Below are positions 1-8,755 of a stretch of 44,284 nt of DNA, in pieces (positions within the stretch are counted from its first letter, which is position 1; every line of letters starts with the position of its first letter). The stretch comes from an uncultured Acinetobacter sp. (GTDB lineage Bacteria > Cyanobacteriota > Vampirovibrionia > Gastranaerophilales > Gastranaerophilaceae). The stretch lies in contig CAMZGT010000012.1 in the NCBI GenBank assembly GCA_947306495.1, forward strand, positions 1 through 44,284, read 5' to 3'. The notes under the pieces were generated by a model that saw only the letters and a program-made list of their open reading frames with translations, searched no databases and had not been told where the DNA came from. The translations under genes and the position numbers were made by a program.

Positions 1-32
1 CCTCTCACAAAACTGTCCACAGGACACTTTTG

Positions 33-70
33 TTCGGCAGAGTGCACTCTGCCGAAAAGCCGTTTTTTTT
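33..70 (+). terminator. Perfect palindrome followed by a T-run, probable terminator
   Basis: Positions 33-56 form a perfect 24-base palindrome (12-base arms, no spacer; arm TTCGGCAGAGTG), followed by AAGCCG and an eight-base T-run at 63-70. This fits an intrinsic terminator for a plus-strand gene left of the window. A smaller hairpin, TGTCC-ACA-GGACA, lies at 14-26. The GC-rich palindrome stands out from its AT-rich surroundings. A protein-binding site is the alternative. Confidence 0.5.
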
Positions 71-180
71 AATGCCAATTTTTCCAGTATATTGCGAGGT
101 TTAAGAGAAAGAGAGAATCAGAAATAGCGAATTTTTCTCAAAAATCAGAGACAAATACCCAAAAGTCTCTTTCTGGCATT
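71..180 (+). other. Possible structured RNA or degenerate non-coding stretch
   Basis: No convincing reading frame lies here. AATGCC (71-76) can pair with GGCATT (175-180), and AGAAAGAGA (106-114) with TCTCTTTCT (166-174), giving a closing stem of about 15 pairs with a 29-base bulge. Inside are ATTTTT-CTC-AAAAAT (131-145) and a competing hairpin AGAGAC/GTCTCT (147-152 with 165-170). No known RNA family is recognised. AT-rich sequence produces such pairings fairly easily, so this is weak. Confidence 0.2.
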
Positions 181-272
181 ATGATGGTCCATCAAAAAAC
201 TATTTCAAATACAGTAGTAGACGACAATTGAAATGTATAAAATAGTTTCTAATACTCTATTCTATTAGATTC

Positions 273-302
273 TAGGTTTAGATGTAAATTTTTCTTAACA
301 AT
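273..302 (+). promoter_or_regulatory. Dispersed 30-base regulatory-type element, copy 1
   Basis: This begins TAGGTTTAGATGTAAA and ends TTAACAAT. It matches 42287-42316 at 27 of 30 positions, and weaker similarity continues about 25 bases downstream. It ends 36 bases before the chosen start of the LprI-like gene, and a TATAAT lies at 327-332. The position suggests a promoter or operator, but -35/-10 spacing is not canonical. Confidence 0.45.
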
Positions 303-338
303 CCATAGGTGAAATTTGGAAATATGTATAATAAAAGT

Positions 339-866
339 ATGAAAAGACTTACTCTTTACATCTTAATAGTTCTTTTAGTAACTTGTGGCTGCTCTAAATC
401 TAATTTAAACAGTGACGAGACATTTTCTCAACCAAATAATCAAGAAATCACAAATCAGGAATTAAGTTTAAATAAAGAAGAACCCCAACCCCAAGAAAAA
501 GAACAAAAGGAAGAGCTTGAAGAAAATTTACACCCAATTGACAAAGCTGAAAGGGATTGTATCGCAAAACAAGATTCAACACAAGGAATGAATGAGTGTA
601 CATATAAAGCAAGAGAAGCTTGGTACAAAGAAATATATAAATATTTGAATCTGTTAAAGACAATTACATCAGATGATGATTATAGCAGTATCCTAAAAGC
701 CCAGTCTAAGTGGAAAGAATATCAGGAAGCTGAATTTGAAGCAGTAAGTATTATTTCAGAGAAGCAAGGTACTATGTTTCAAAATACTGCTGTGGGTCTA
801 AAAACTGATTTAGTAAGAAAAAGAGCTTTAGACATAAAAGAATTATATAATATTTTGATAAATTAG
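339..866 (+). CDS. LprI-like lysozyme-inhibitor lipoprotein (DUF1311 type)
   Basis: 175 residues. A lipoprotein-type signal peptide (MKRLTLYILIVLLVTCGC, lipidation probably at C18 or C16) is followed by a Gln/Glu/Lys/Asn-rich linker to about residue 65. The C-terminal half fits the LprI/DUF1311 pattern: paired cysteines C74 and C87, then LKAQSKWKEYQEAEFEA at about 119-135. In Mycobacterium the family inhibits lysozyme. The start ATG at 339 puts the signal peptide at the N-terminus; GTG 309 and ATG 324 are alternatives in the same frame. No strong Shine-Dalgarno is visible. It lies 42 bases upstream of a muramidase gene, so inhibition of, or immunity to, that enzyme is a natural hypothesis. 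Domain fairly sure, role inferred. Confidence 0.75.
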   Translation: MKRLTLYILIVLLVTCGCSKSNLNSDETFSQPNNQEITNQELSLNKEEPQPQEKEQKEELEENLHPIDKAERDCIAKQDSTQGMNECTYKAREAWYKEIYKYLNLLKTITSDDDYSSILKAQSKWKEYQEAEFEAVSIISEKQGTMFQNTAVGLKTDLVRKRALDIKELYNILIN

Positions 867-908
867 TGACTTGCATAGATAGTAGTTATTAATTATTAGG
901 AGGATTCT

Positions 909-1766
909 ATGCTAGATATAGATTATGACAAAGAATATCCCAAAATGCTCAAATTTGTTTTAGTAAGAGAAGGTGGCTATTCAAATAACAAAGATGATTT
1001 AGGTGGAGAAACCAATAAGGGTATTACTCACACTACATATGATTCATATAGACGTGCTAAAGGTTTACCCAAGCAAAGTGTAAAGTATATGACAGAGGAT
1101 GAAATGCAAGAAATATATTATGTTAACTATTATAAAGCATCCGGCGCAGATGAAATAGAAAATCCACAACTTGCAATGTATGTTTTTGACACAGCTGTTA
1201 ACATGGGTGTTTCTGTTGCCAAAGATTTATACAAAAAAAGTGGAGATAATCTTGAAAAATTTGAACAACTAAGGAGAGATAAATACAATAGATATGCAGA
1301 AGCTAAACCTTCACAGAAAAAATGGTTACAAGGTTGGCAAAATAGAGTGACTCACGTAAAAGATTTCGTAACAACGGTTTTACCAAAAGAACGAGAATTG
1401 CCATTTCAGCTTGGAGTAGAAATGGATGTTGACCAAAACGGTAATGTTATATATTACTACGATATGGATGATTATCGACATATGGATAGTAAATCTTTTA
1501 AACGTAATTTCCCTAAAATTTTGCAGCAAACAATTCATCAAGTAGGTTATCCTACCGGTGGGGCTGCAAATGTTAGCAGACCTGAAGGTTGTGCAGGCAC
1601 ATATCACGTTAGTGGTTATGTCCGTTCAGATGGTGTTAAAGTTTCAGATTACGATAGAACTTGCGGTGCTAAGCACGCGGGTAAACAAACTCAAAGATAT
1701 CGTGGGTTAAGAATCGACCAGATGACAAAAGAAGAAATTGATGAATTATTAGATGAATATATCTAG
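909..1766 (+). CDS. GH108-type N-acetylmuramidase with extra C-terminal domain
   Basis: 285 residues, well-placed AGGAGG at 899-904. Residues 10-165 match the glycosyl hydrolase 108 (endolysin-like muramidase) pattern: catalytic Glu21 in VREGG, GGETNKGIT, and the later FDTAVNMG. It should cleave the glycan backbone of peptidoglycan. No signal peptide is seen, as in phage endolysins or secretion-system effectors. Residues about 170-285 form a second region with VSGYVRSDGVKVSDYDR (234-250), a variant of a motif common in phage and exported bacterial proteins, and cysteines C228 and C252. It is probably co-transcribed with the LprI-like gene. It could be a prophage lysin remnant or an antagonistic effector; nothing nearby decides between them. 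Confidence 0.8.
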   Translation: MLDIDYDKEYPKMLKFVLVREGGYSNNKDDLGGETNKGITHTTYDSYRRAKGLPKQSVKYMTEDEMQEIYYVNYYKASGADEIENPQLAMYVFDTAVNMGVSVAKDLYKKSGDNLEKFEQLRRDKYNRYAEAKPSQKKWLQGWQNRVTHVKDFVTTVLPKERELPFQLGVEMDVDQNGNVIYYYDMDDYRHMDSKSFKRNFPKILQQTIHQVGYPTGGAANVSRPEGCAGTYHVSGYVRSDGVKVSDYDRTCGAKHAGKQTQRYRGLRIDQMTKEEIDELLDEYI

Positions 1767-1802
1767 AGCATCTGGCATCCAAGACTACGCACTCCACCAT
1801 AT

Positions 1803-1832
1803 AAAAGGACTTTCAGAGAAAGTCCTTTTTTG
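1803..1832. terminator. Bidirectional intrinsic terminator
   Basis: AAAAGGACTTTC (1803-1814), loop AGA, GAAAGTCCTTTT (1818-1829), then more T. It serves the muramidase gene and, because of the 5' A-run, also the convergent gene ending at 1873. Confidence 0.85.
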
Positions 1833-1872
1833 TTGCCAATTTTTATATAAGTATAACTTTTATAACCAATTC

Positions 1873-2949
1873 TTATCTGTCTGTTTCAAATTGTTTTAGC
1901 GTAGTAAATTCGAATCTTTCGTATTGTTCAAAAACATTTTTTCTTTCTTTATAAACATTTTCAGATACATTTTTCCATTGCTCATAATTTGTTTCACTTC
2001 CGTATGACAAGTACCAAGGCATTTGAGGATTCATGTATTCGTCGTATTTGAAACTGACTTGAGGAAATAACTCAGTGGAGTTTTCAACTAAAATATAAAC
2101 TCTCAAACCGCTTTCCAATGCACCTGATGAATATTCATTACATACAAAAGCATTATCACATACAAAATATCGGTTTCTGCTTCCACCGCTTATAACGTGC
2201 TTAGGTTGACGGTCAACCATTGTGTACATATCATAAATTACACCTTTCCAATTACCATCTGCAATTTCACCTATTAAAAGTTCTTCAATACCATCCGCAT
2301 TTACGTCATAATATGTATATCCGATTTTTTCCAAAACGTTGTTCCCGCTGTGGGTTAAAACGTTATACATATAACTCATATTTTCCTTTTCTAATTTTTC
2401 AAAATCCCACTTTTCTTTGATTGCGGTTATATGCTTTGCTAAAGTTTCTTTATATAAGTCTTTACCTTTTGTTCCTTGATTTTTGAAATATGCAGAACGT
2501 TTGCTTCCTTCTATTTTTACGGTATTACCCAAATAGTATAACTTTTTATATGATTCCGGTACTTCAGAATCTTTAGCGTAATCGTATTGAATATCAGTAG
2601 GATACTTTAAAACTACATCATACAATGTACCTTTTCGGTTCCAAAAAGATTTTTTTAATAGCTCACCTATTTTTTTCCCTCCCGGAAGATTTGCGTGTTC
2701 GTATGGATTTTTGTACGCTTTTATCCCAAATGCAAAACCACCGAACCCTGCTTTTTTAGAATCTTTATGAAATATTGAAATTCTGTCTTTCTCTTTTTGA
2801 ACTTCATAAACTCCTTTTAATTCATTAGGAATTGTAAGAGCAAAAAGGCTGTTTTTAACTATAACATCGCTGTTAGAACCCAAACAAAACAGAGTGTTTC
2901 CGGATAAAAAAACAATAAAAATAATACAATAAATTAGTTCCTTTTTCAT
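1873..2949 (-). CDS. Exported protein with EF-hand-like loop, function unknown
   Basis: 358 residues. The N-terminus is a signal peptide (charged MKKE, then a hydrophobic run to about residue 22). A central segment near residue 216, YYDVNADGIEELLIG, is the Ca-binding-loop-like 'D-N-D-G-x-E-E-L' pattern common in secreted proteins of gut bacteria. The N-terminal part (about 28-160) is a globular domain I do not recognise. It is convergent with the muramidase and divergent from pepA. A hydrophobic core of moderate length and the lack of a lipobox favour release over lipidation. No functional assignment is offered. Confidence 0.7.
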   Translation of the reverse strand: MKKELIYCIIFIVFLSGNTLFCLGSNSDVIVKNSLFALTIPNELKGVYEVQKEKDRISIFHKDSKKAGFGGFAFGIKAYKNPYEHANLPGGKKIGELLKKSFWNRKGTLYDVVLKYPTDIQYDYAKDSEVPESYKKLYYLGNTVKIEGSKRSAYFKNQGTKGKDLYKETLAKHITAIKEKWDFEKLEKENMSYMYNVLTHSGNNVLEKIGYTYYDVNADGIEELLIGEIADGNWKGVIYDMYTMVDRQPKHVISGGSRNRYFVCDNAFVCNEYSSGALESGLRVYILVENSTELFPQVSFKYDEYMNPQMPWYLSYGSETNYEQWKNVSENVYKERKNVFEQYERFEFTTLKQFETDR

Positions 2950-3031
2950 AAATAATTCTTCCTTTAATAACTTTAGTATAAACCTAAAATAACTGCAAAA
3001 ATATTACAAATTTAGTACCCGCTTGAACGGA

Positions 3032-3060
3032 TTGAAACCTGGAAGAGTCCATTGTATAAT
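3032..3060 (+). promoter_or_regulatory. Sigma-70-type promoter of pepA
   Basis: TTGAAA (3032-3037), 17-base spacer, perfect TATAAT (3055-3060). Predicted transcription start is near 3067, upstream of AAAGGAG (3072-3078) and ATG 3085. This is the cleanest promoter in the window. Confidence 0.85.
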
Positions 3061-3084
3061 CTATTTGTTAGAAAGGAGCTTTAT

Positions 3085-4488
3085 ATGGAAATCAAAGTTG
3101 TCGAAAATTCAAAAACGGTTGAATCAGATATTCTTGTTGTTAATTTGTTTGAAGGAGAAAAAACGTCAAGTGATTTAGCTAATGAATATGCTGTCGAACA
3201 AGATAATTTTAAAGGTAAATTCGGAGAAACATACCTTCTCCCTACTTATGGCAAAGAACCATTTAGAAAGGTTCTTGTTTTAGGTCTAGGCAAAAAAGAA
3301 GAATTTTGCCCAAATAAAATGAGAGAAGCTGTAGCCAAGGCTGTTAAAAAAGCTATGCAAATGGAAGCTAAGCGCGTCGCTTTTTCTTTCGAAGGAATAG
3401 ATTTTGATTACTCGGAACAATTTACTATGGGAGCGTTTATTGCAGATTATCGTTTTGACAAGTATAAATCTGAAAAGAAAGATAACAAAGTTGTAGAAGT
3501 TTATGTACAAGCATCTGAAGAAGGTGTAAGAAAGGCGGAAAAAATAGCTGCTGCTATGACTTTTACCCGCAATCTTGCGAATGAGCCAGCACAGTTTGCA
3601 ACTCCAACGGAACTCGCTTATATTGCTCAAGATTTTGGATTGGATACAAAAATTTATGATAAAGAAGAATGCGAAAAAATGGGGATGGGCGCATTCTTGG
3701 CAGTAGGAAGAGGCAGTGCGGAAGAACCTAAATTCATTCATATGAAATATACTTGCGAAAACCCTAAAAAACGTATTGCAATAATTGGTAAGGGTATTTG
3801 CTTCGATTCAGGCGGACTTGATATTAAACCTGCTTCATCAATGCTTACAATGAAAGATGATATGTCAGGAGCAGCTTGCGTATTGGGTATAATGAGTATA
3901 ATAAAAGAATTTAATCCGCAAGTTGAAGTCCACGGTTTAATTGCTGCTTGTGAAAATATGCCAGGAAGTAAGGCATATAAGCCTGGTGATATCTTAACAG
4001 CCAAGAACGGTAAGACAATTGAAGTTGATAATACGGATGCTGAAGGCAGACTTACTCTGGCAGATGCACTCTGTTATGCTTGCGAGCTTGGTGTCGATGA
4101 AGTTATTGATATTGCAACACTTACAGGAGCTTGCATGGTCGCATTAGGTTCAAATGCAGCTGGTATAATGGGAAATGACGAGGATTTTATAAAGCGGCTT
4201 ATTGATGTAGGTTCAAGAAATGGTGAAAAATACTGGCAATTACCTCTTTGGGACGAATACTTTGAGAGCTTAAAATCAGAAATTGCTGATATGAAGAATA
4301 CCGGTTCTCGTTGGGGCGGAGCATCAGCAGCAGGTGTATTCTTGCAAAAATTTGTCAAAGATGTTAAATGGGCACACATTGATATTGCAGGAACAGCTTT
4401 CCTTGAAAAACCTCAAAAAGAACTGATTGCCGGTGCATCAGGTGCAGGCGTCAGAACACTTTTGAATTATATAATTGAGCAAGGCTAG
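3085..4488 (+). CDS. pepA: Leucyl aminopeptidase, M17 family
   Basis: 467 residues. Zinc-dependent cytosolic exopeptidase that removes N-terminal residues from peptides. The C-terminal catalytic domain carries the M17 residues in order: K236 and D241 in GKGICFDSGG, K248, D259 in TMKDDMSGAA, and D318, E320, R322 in NTDAEGRL. An N-terminal regulatory domain occupies about residues 1-165. The start at 3085 is chosen because AAAGGAG sits 6 bases upstream; an in-frame TTG at 3052 falls inside the promoter and is excluded. Single-gene unit with its own promoter and terminator. Confidence 0.96.
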   Translation: MEIKVVENSKTVESDILVVNLFEGEKTSSDLANEYAVEQDNFKGKFGETYLLPTYGKEPFRKVLVLGLGKKEEFCPNKMREAVAKAVKKAMQMEAKRVAFSFEGIDFDYSEQFTMGAFIADYRFDKYKSEKKDNKVVEVYVQASEEGVRKAEKIAAAMTFTRNLANEPAQFATPTELAYIAQDFGLDTKIYDKEECEKMGMGAFLAVGRGSAEEPKFIHMKYTCENPKKRIAIIGKGICFDSGGLDIKPASSMLTMKDDMSGAACVLGIMSIIKEFNPQVEVHGLIAACENMPGSKAYKPGDILTAKNGKTIEVDNTDAEGRLTLADALCYACELGVDEVIDIATLTGACMVALGSNAAGIMGNDEDFIKRLIDVGSRNGEKYWQLPLWDEYFESLKSEIADMKNTGSRWGGASAAGVFLQKFVKDVKWAHIDIAGTAFLEKPQKELIAGASGAGVRTLLNYIIEQG

Positions 4489-4505
4489 TTTTGTTTATAA
4501 AATTT

Positions 4506-4550
4506 GTAAAGCGGTTTTTGGGAATTTACCAAAAACCGCTTTACTTTTAA
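4506..4550 (+). terminator. Intrinsic terminator of pepA
   Basis: Perfect 16-base stem GTAAAGCGGTTTTTGG (4506-4521) with CCAAAAACCGCTTTAC (4529-4544), 7-base loop, followed by TTTTAA. Confidence 0.92.
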
Positions 4551-4727
4551 CCCTGTTTATAATACTATTTTCATGGTTTTATAGCCAGATAGGTTCGCCC
4601 TAGTCGGAAACAACAAATGTAAGCCGAAATACAATAAATATGTGTATATTATTGTGCTTATATTTACCCCCGATGTGACTATATAACCCGTAGTAAGATA
4701 CACAGTAAAAACAAAAGGAGAATTGAG

Positions 4728-5495
4728 ATGTCAACAGCATCACTTATCGAATTACTTGAAGCAGGAGTTCACTTCGGACACCAAACACAACATTGGAACC
4801 CTAAAATGAAACCGTATATTTACGGTGCAAGAAACGGAATCTATATTCTTGATCTCAGAAAAACAACAGGTTTATTAGATGCAGCTTGTGACGCAGTTAG
4901 AGAATATGCGGCAAAAGGAAGAAATGTCCTTTTTGTCGGAACAAAAAAGCAAGCAGCAGAAGTTGTAGCTTCTGAAGCTAATCGTTCAGGCGCTTACTAT
5001 ATTAACAGAAGATGGTTAGGCGGTATGTTAACTAACTTCGAAACAATCAGAGGAAGAGTTAATAAATTAAGAGAATTAGAAGATTTTGTAAATTCAGGAC
5101 ACGCAGAAAAATTACCTAAGAAAGAACAAGCTCAATTAAGCAGACAAGTTGCTAAATTAAGCAAAACTTTAGGCGGTATTAAGGAAATGCGCGGTTTGCC
5201 GGATATTATCTTTGTTGTAGACCAAGCTAAAGAAGATATTGCAATCGCAGAAGCTAACAAGCTTGGTATTCCTGTTATATGTTTAGCTGATACAAATGCT
5301 AATCCGGACGGAATTAACTATATCATTCCGGGTAATGATGATGCAATTCGTTCTATCCAGTTGATTACTTCAAAACTTGCTGATGCAGTATTAGAAGGTA
5401 AACAACTCAGAGAAAATAAAGCAGTAGGTGCTAAAGCTGAAGCTGTTAAAGCTTCAGATGCAGGTGTTGAAGAAGCAGAAGCTGCTAACGTGTAA
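4728..5495 (+). CDS. rpsB: 30S ribosomal protein S2
   Basis: 255 residues, normal length. Family hallmarks: [35 protein letters not shown] at the N-terminus, [18 protein letters not shown] and LPDIIFVVD. The C-terminus ends in an Ala/Glu-rich tail. AAAGGAG is 7 bases before the ATG. The gene begins 239 bases after pepA with a leader of more than 150 bases that has no obvious named structure. It is followed by tsf, the usual bacterial order. Confidence 0.98.
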   Translation: MSTASLIELLEAGVHFGHQTQHWNPKMKPYIYGARNGIYILDLRKTTGLLDAACDAVREYAAKGRNVLFVGTKKQAAEVVASEANRSGAYYINRRWLGGMLTNFETIRGRVNKLRELEDFVNSGHAEKLPKKEQAQLSRQVAKLSKTLGGIKEMRGLPDIIFVVDQAKEDIAIAEANKLGIPVICLADTNANPDGINYIIPGNDDAIRSIQLITSKLADAVLEGKQLRENKAVGAKAEAVKASDAGVEEAEAANV

Positions 5496-5509
5496 TTTGC
5501 ATACTTGAG

Positions 5510-5542
5510 ACGTGAATCGCACATATAAATTTCGAATCACGT
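5510..5542 (+). other. Hairpin in the rpsB-tsf spacer
   Basis: ACGTGAATCG (5510-5519) can pair with CGAATCACGT (5533-5542) apart from one mismatch. No T-run follows, so it is more likely an mRNA-processing or attenuation structure than a terminator. Confidence 0.35.
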
Positions 5543-5586
5543 TTCACAACTCACTATTCACATATATGAAAAGAAGGAGAAAATAA

Positions 5587-6450
5587 ATGAATATTACAGC
5601 TACGATGGTAAAAGAACTTCGTGATAAAACAGGCGCCGGTATGATGGATGCTAAAAAAGCTTTAGTTGAAGTTGACGGTGATATGGAAAAAGCTATGGAA
5701 GTCCTTCGTCAAAAGGGTATCGCTTCTGCAGATAAGAAAATGGGCAGAATCGCAGCAGAAGGAAGAATCGGCTCTTATGTATCAGATTCTGTTGGCGCAA
5801 TGATAGAGGTTAACTGTGAAACAGACTTTGTTGCTAAAAATGCTGAATTTATCGAATTAACAAACGGTTTAGCAGAGTTAGTTGCAAGTGCTAACCCATC
5901 TGACGTTGACGCTCTTCTTGCAACAACTTGTCCAAAATGCGGTAAAAAAGTTGAAGATGTGATAAAAGAAAAAATCGCGTCAATCGGTGAAAAAATTACA
6001 GTTAGAAGATTTGTCAGATACGAAGGCAACACTTCTACTTATATTCACAACGGTAAAATTGGTGTTCTCTTATTAACAGATGCTAAAAATGAAGTGTTAT
6101 CAAAAGATATTTGCTTGCACATTGCATCTTCTGCACCTGAATTCGTTTCAAGGGCTGACATTCCTGCTTCTGTAATTGAAGAAGAAACAAGAATCGAAAT
6201 GGGTAAAGAAGACCTCCAAAAGAAACCTGAACAAATCAGAGCAAAAATTGTTGAAGGTCGTGTAAACAAATTGATGGCTCAAAGATGCTTAATCGAACAA
6301 CCATTCGTTAAGAATCCTGACCAAACAATTGAACAACTTATTTCAGGTAAATTATCAATTCTGAATTTTGACAGATTCGTTCTTGGCGAAGGTCTTGAAA
6401 AAAGAAGCGATAACTTTGCAGATGAAGTTATGAGCCAATTAAAAGGTTAG
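5587..6450 (+). CDS. tsf: Translation elongation factor Ts
   Basis: 287 residues. Nucleotide exchange factor for EF-Tu. The N-terminal UBA-like domain has VKELRDKTGAGMMDAKKAL, followed by IEVNCETDFVAKN in the core. GAAGGAG is 7 bases upstream of the ATG. Two cysteines as CPKCG (C115, C118) lie in the core region between LVASANPSD and the conserved IGEKITVRRFV; I do not recall them as a general EF-Ts feature. Downstream of rpsB with a 91-base spacer; terminator follows. Confidence 0.97.
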   Translation: MNITATMVKELRDKTGAGMMDAKKALVEVDGDMEKAMEVLRQKGIASADKKMGRIAAEGRIGSYVSDSVGAMIEVNCETDFVAKNAEFIELTNGLAELVASANPSDVDALLATTCPKCGKKVEDVIKEKIASIGEKITVRRFVRYEGNTSTYIHNGKIGVLLLTDAKNEVLSKDICLHIASSAPEFVSRADIPASVIEEETRIEMGKEDLQKKPEQIRAKIVEGRVNKLMAQRCLIEQPFVKNPDQTIEQLISGKLSILNFDRFVLGEGLEKRSDNFADEVMSQLKG

Positions 6451-6473
6451 TAAGATAGACAAAAGATAAAAAA

Positions 6474-6503
6474 CAGACCGATAAACAATCGGTCTGCTTT
6501 TTA
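6474..6503 (+). terminator. Intrinsic terminator of tsf
   Basis: CAGACCGAT (6474-6482), loop AAACA, ATCGGTCTG (6488-6496), then CTTTTTATT. Confidence 0.92.
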
Positions 6504-6519
6504 TTATCAGTATTGTAAA

Positions 6520-6654
6520 TTATCCATTAAGGTCAAGTTTTGAATTAGACCCTTCTTCTTTTCTTTTGTTGCCGTCAAATATTATTGTTTCAGTGCTATC
6601 TTTTGGCTTTGTCTCCTGAATGTCTTTTTTTGTGGTGGTTTTTGGTTGAATAGG
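6520..6654 (-). pseudogene. Possible 3' remnant of a decayed gene
   Basis: The 405-base gap between tsf and mnmG holds an open minus-strand frame of 44 codons ending at TAA 6520-6522. Its translation begins PIQPKTTTKKDIQETKPKD and ends with TIIFDGNKRKEEGSNSKLDLNG split around F27; it looks like a hydrophilic C-terminal tail. No start codon lies in frame, and a TGA (6655-6657) immediately precedes it. Either this is the surviving end of a broken gene or chance. The rest of the gap (6655-6855) is AT-rich, and I see nothing else in it. Confidence 0.25.
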
Positions 6655-6855
6655 TCAAGGATTAGATGGATTAAAACGTAATATAATCAATTTCCTTTCT
6701 TTTTTATAGTAAAGATTTATCTATTACGTTTTTATATAACGACACTTTTCTTAAAAACTTTAGTGATTTGTAAAAAATATTCACAAAAATTTACAATAAA
6801 CGTTAAAGAAACAAAAAATATACAAAAAACTATATTTTGAGGCATAAATGTCTTA

Positions 6856-8730
6856 TTATTTCCCAAGCATTACCATCAATACTGATATGTCTGCCGGTTT
6901 TACTCCCCCTATGCGTGAAGCTTGGGCAAGGTTTGCAGGTTTTATTTTTTCTAATTTCTCTCTGGTTTCAGTAGAAATATGCTTAATTTGTGAATAATCA
7001 ATATTATCAGGAATTCTGTATTTTTCTAATTTTTCTGAAGTTTCAACCTGAGCTTCTTGACGTTTGATGTAACCGTCATATTTAATAAGAACTTCAACTT
7101 CATCAGTTATATCAATGCTTAAATTTAGTAAACTTGTTTCTTCATCAACTTTTCTAAATACTTCATAACTTATATTGGGGCGTTTTAAAAGTTCTGCAAG
7201 CCGGATGCCTCTATCTATATGCTCTCCATATTGCACCAAAACTCCATTTACTTCATCAGTTGCTGAGAGTTTTGTTTCATTTAAACGTACAATTTCTTTT
7301 TTGATATCATACTGCTTTTTTAAGAATCTTTGATACTGAGCATCATCAATCAAACCAATACTGTGTCCGATTTGAGTAAGTCTTTCATCGGCATTATCTT
7401 GCCTTAAAAGAAGTCTGTACTCCGAACGGGAAGTAAGCATTCTATACGGTTCTTGAATATCTTTTGTAACTAAATCATCAATAAGCGTTCCTGTATACGA
7501 AGAGGCTCTTGAAAGTTCCAATGGTTCTTTGCCGTTTAGATAATTAACAGAATTTATGCCGGCAATTAATCCTTGAGCGGCAGCTTCTTCATACCCGCTT
7601 GTACCATTAATTTGACCTGCAAAAAACAAACCATCAATATCTTTAGACATTAAAGAATGTTTTGTTTGAATTGCAGGGACGTAATCATATTCAACAGCAT
7701 AGGCAGGTTTTATTATGTGAGCTTTTTCAAGTCCGGGAAGTGAACGAAGCATCTCTACTTGAACACACGCGGGTAAACTTGTTGAAAAGCCTTGAATATA
7801 AGCTTCATAAGTATTTAATCCTTCCGGTTCAATAAATATGTGATGAGAAGGATTTGAAGCAAATCTAACTATTTTGTCTTCAATTGATGGGCAGTATCTT
7901 GGTCCAACACCTTGTATAAGTCCCTGATACATTGGTGATTTATCAAGGTTAGCTCGTATTATGGCGTGAGTTTCTTCATTTGTTCTTGTAAGATAACAAG
8001 GATACTGTTGGCGAACCGGACGATTAGGTTTAAATGAATAAAAGCTTAATTTTTCGTCCCCAGGCTGTATTGTCATTTTAGAATAATCAATAGTTCTTTT
8101 ATCAACACGAGCAGGAGTTCCTGTTTTTAATTTTTTGGTAATAATGCCGTGCTCTCTTAGTGACTGAGATAAACCTATTGCGGCACGTTCACCAAGTCTT
8201 CCTCCTGAATATGCTTGCAAACCAACGTACATTTTACCTTCCAGCGAAGTCCCTGTAGTAAGTATTATTGCTTTGCAAGAATACTCAATTCCATATTCAT
8301 CAACTGCACCTGTAATTTTTTTGTCTTTGACCCGTATATCAGTTATACAAGTTTGTTTTACCCAAATATTATCAGTAGATTCAATAATATTTCGCATATA
8401 GCGAGTATATTCTTTTTTGTCAGATTGTGCTCTAAGTGCTCTAACCGCTGGTCCTTTTGAAGAATTGAGCGTTTTCATTTGGATATAAGTAGCATCAGCA
8501 ACTTCTCCCATAACACCACCCAGTGCATCAATTTCTCTAACCAAAGTAGACTTAGCCGGTCCTCCTATGGCAGGATTACAGGGTTGAAGAGCGATATTGT
8601 CAACGTTAAGCGTACATAATAAAACGTTGCATCCCAGTCTTGCAGCAGATAGTGCCGCTTCGCAGCCTGCATGCCCTGCACCAACTACTATTACATCAAA
8701 TTTATTATTTATGTAATCCAAGCCAACCAT
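6856..8730 (-). CDS. mnmG: tRNA uridine-5-carboxymethylaminomethyl modification enzyme MnmG (GidA)
   Basis: 624 residues. FAD protein that with MnmE adds the carboxymethylaminomethyl group to U34 of certain tRNAs. Visible: the Rossmann motif DVIVVGAGHAGCEAALSAAR, PCNPAIGGPAKS, FFAGQINGTSGYEEAAAQG and the C-terminal helical domain ending AQASRIGGVKPADI. The ATG at 8730 gives MVGLDYINNKFDVIVVG; a TTG at 8745 would extend it by five residues. TATAAT at 8742-8737 ends 6 bases before the ATG, so the message may be leaderless. mnmE is not in the window. Confidence 0.96.
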   Translation of the reverse strand: MVGLDYINNKFDVIVVGAGHAGCEAALSAARLGCNVLLCTLNVDNIALQPCNPAIGGPAKSTLVREIDALGGVMGEVADATYIQMKTLNSSKGPAVRALRAQSDKKEYTRYMRNIIESTDNIWVKQTCITDIRVKDKKITGAVDEYGIEYSCKAIILTTGTSLEGKMYVGLQAYSGGRLGERAAIGLSQSLREHGIITKKLKTGTPARVDKRTIDYSKMTIQPGDEKLSFYSFKPNRPVRQQYPCYLTRTNEETHAIIRANLDKSPMYQGLIQGVGPRYCPSIEDKIVRFASNPSHHIFIEPEGLNTYEAYIQGFSTSLPACVQVEMLRSLPGLEKAHIIKPAYAVEYDYVPAIQTKHSLMSKDIDGLFFAGQINGTSGYEEAAAQGLIAGINSVNYLNGKEPLELSRASSYTGTLIDDLVTKDIQEPYRMLTSRSEYRLLLRQDNADERLTQIGHSIGLIDDAQYQRFLKKQYDIKKEIVRLNETKLSATDEVNGVLVQYGEHIDRGIRLAELLKRPNISYEVFRKVDEETSLLNLSIDITDEVEVLIKYDGYIKRQEAQVETSEKLEKYRIPDNIDYSQIKHISTETREKLEKIKPANLAQASRIGGVKPADISVLMVMLGK

Positions 8731-8755
8731 ATGAGTATTATACAATAAAGATATT

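Noticed and set aside
1767-1800. Sequence after the muramidase ending in CTCCACCA, like a tRNA 3' end
   Set aside because: No T-arm, anticodon arm or acceptor complement is found, and it lies next to a terminator. A tRNA-derived attachment site cannot be supported.
4551-4727. Possible ribosomal-protein leader RNA before rpsB
   Set aside because: The leader is long but I could not pair segments into a convincing or known structure.
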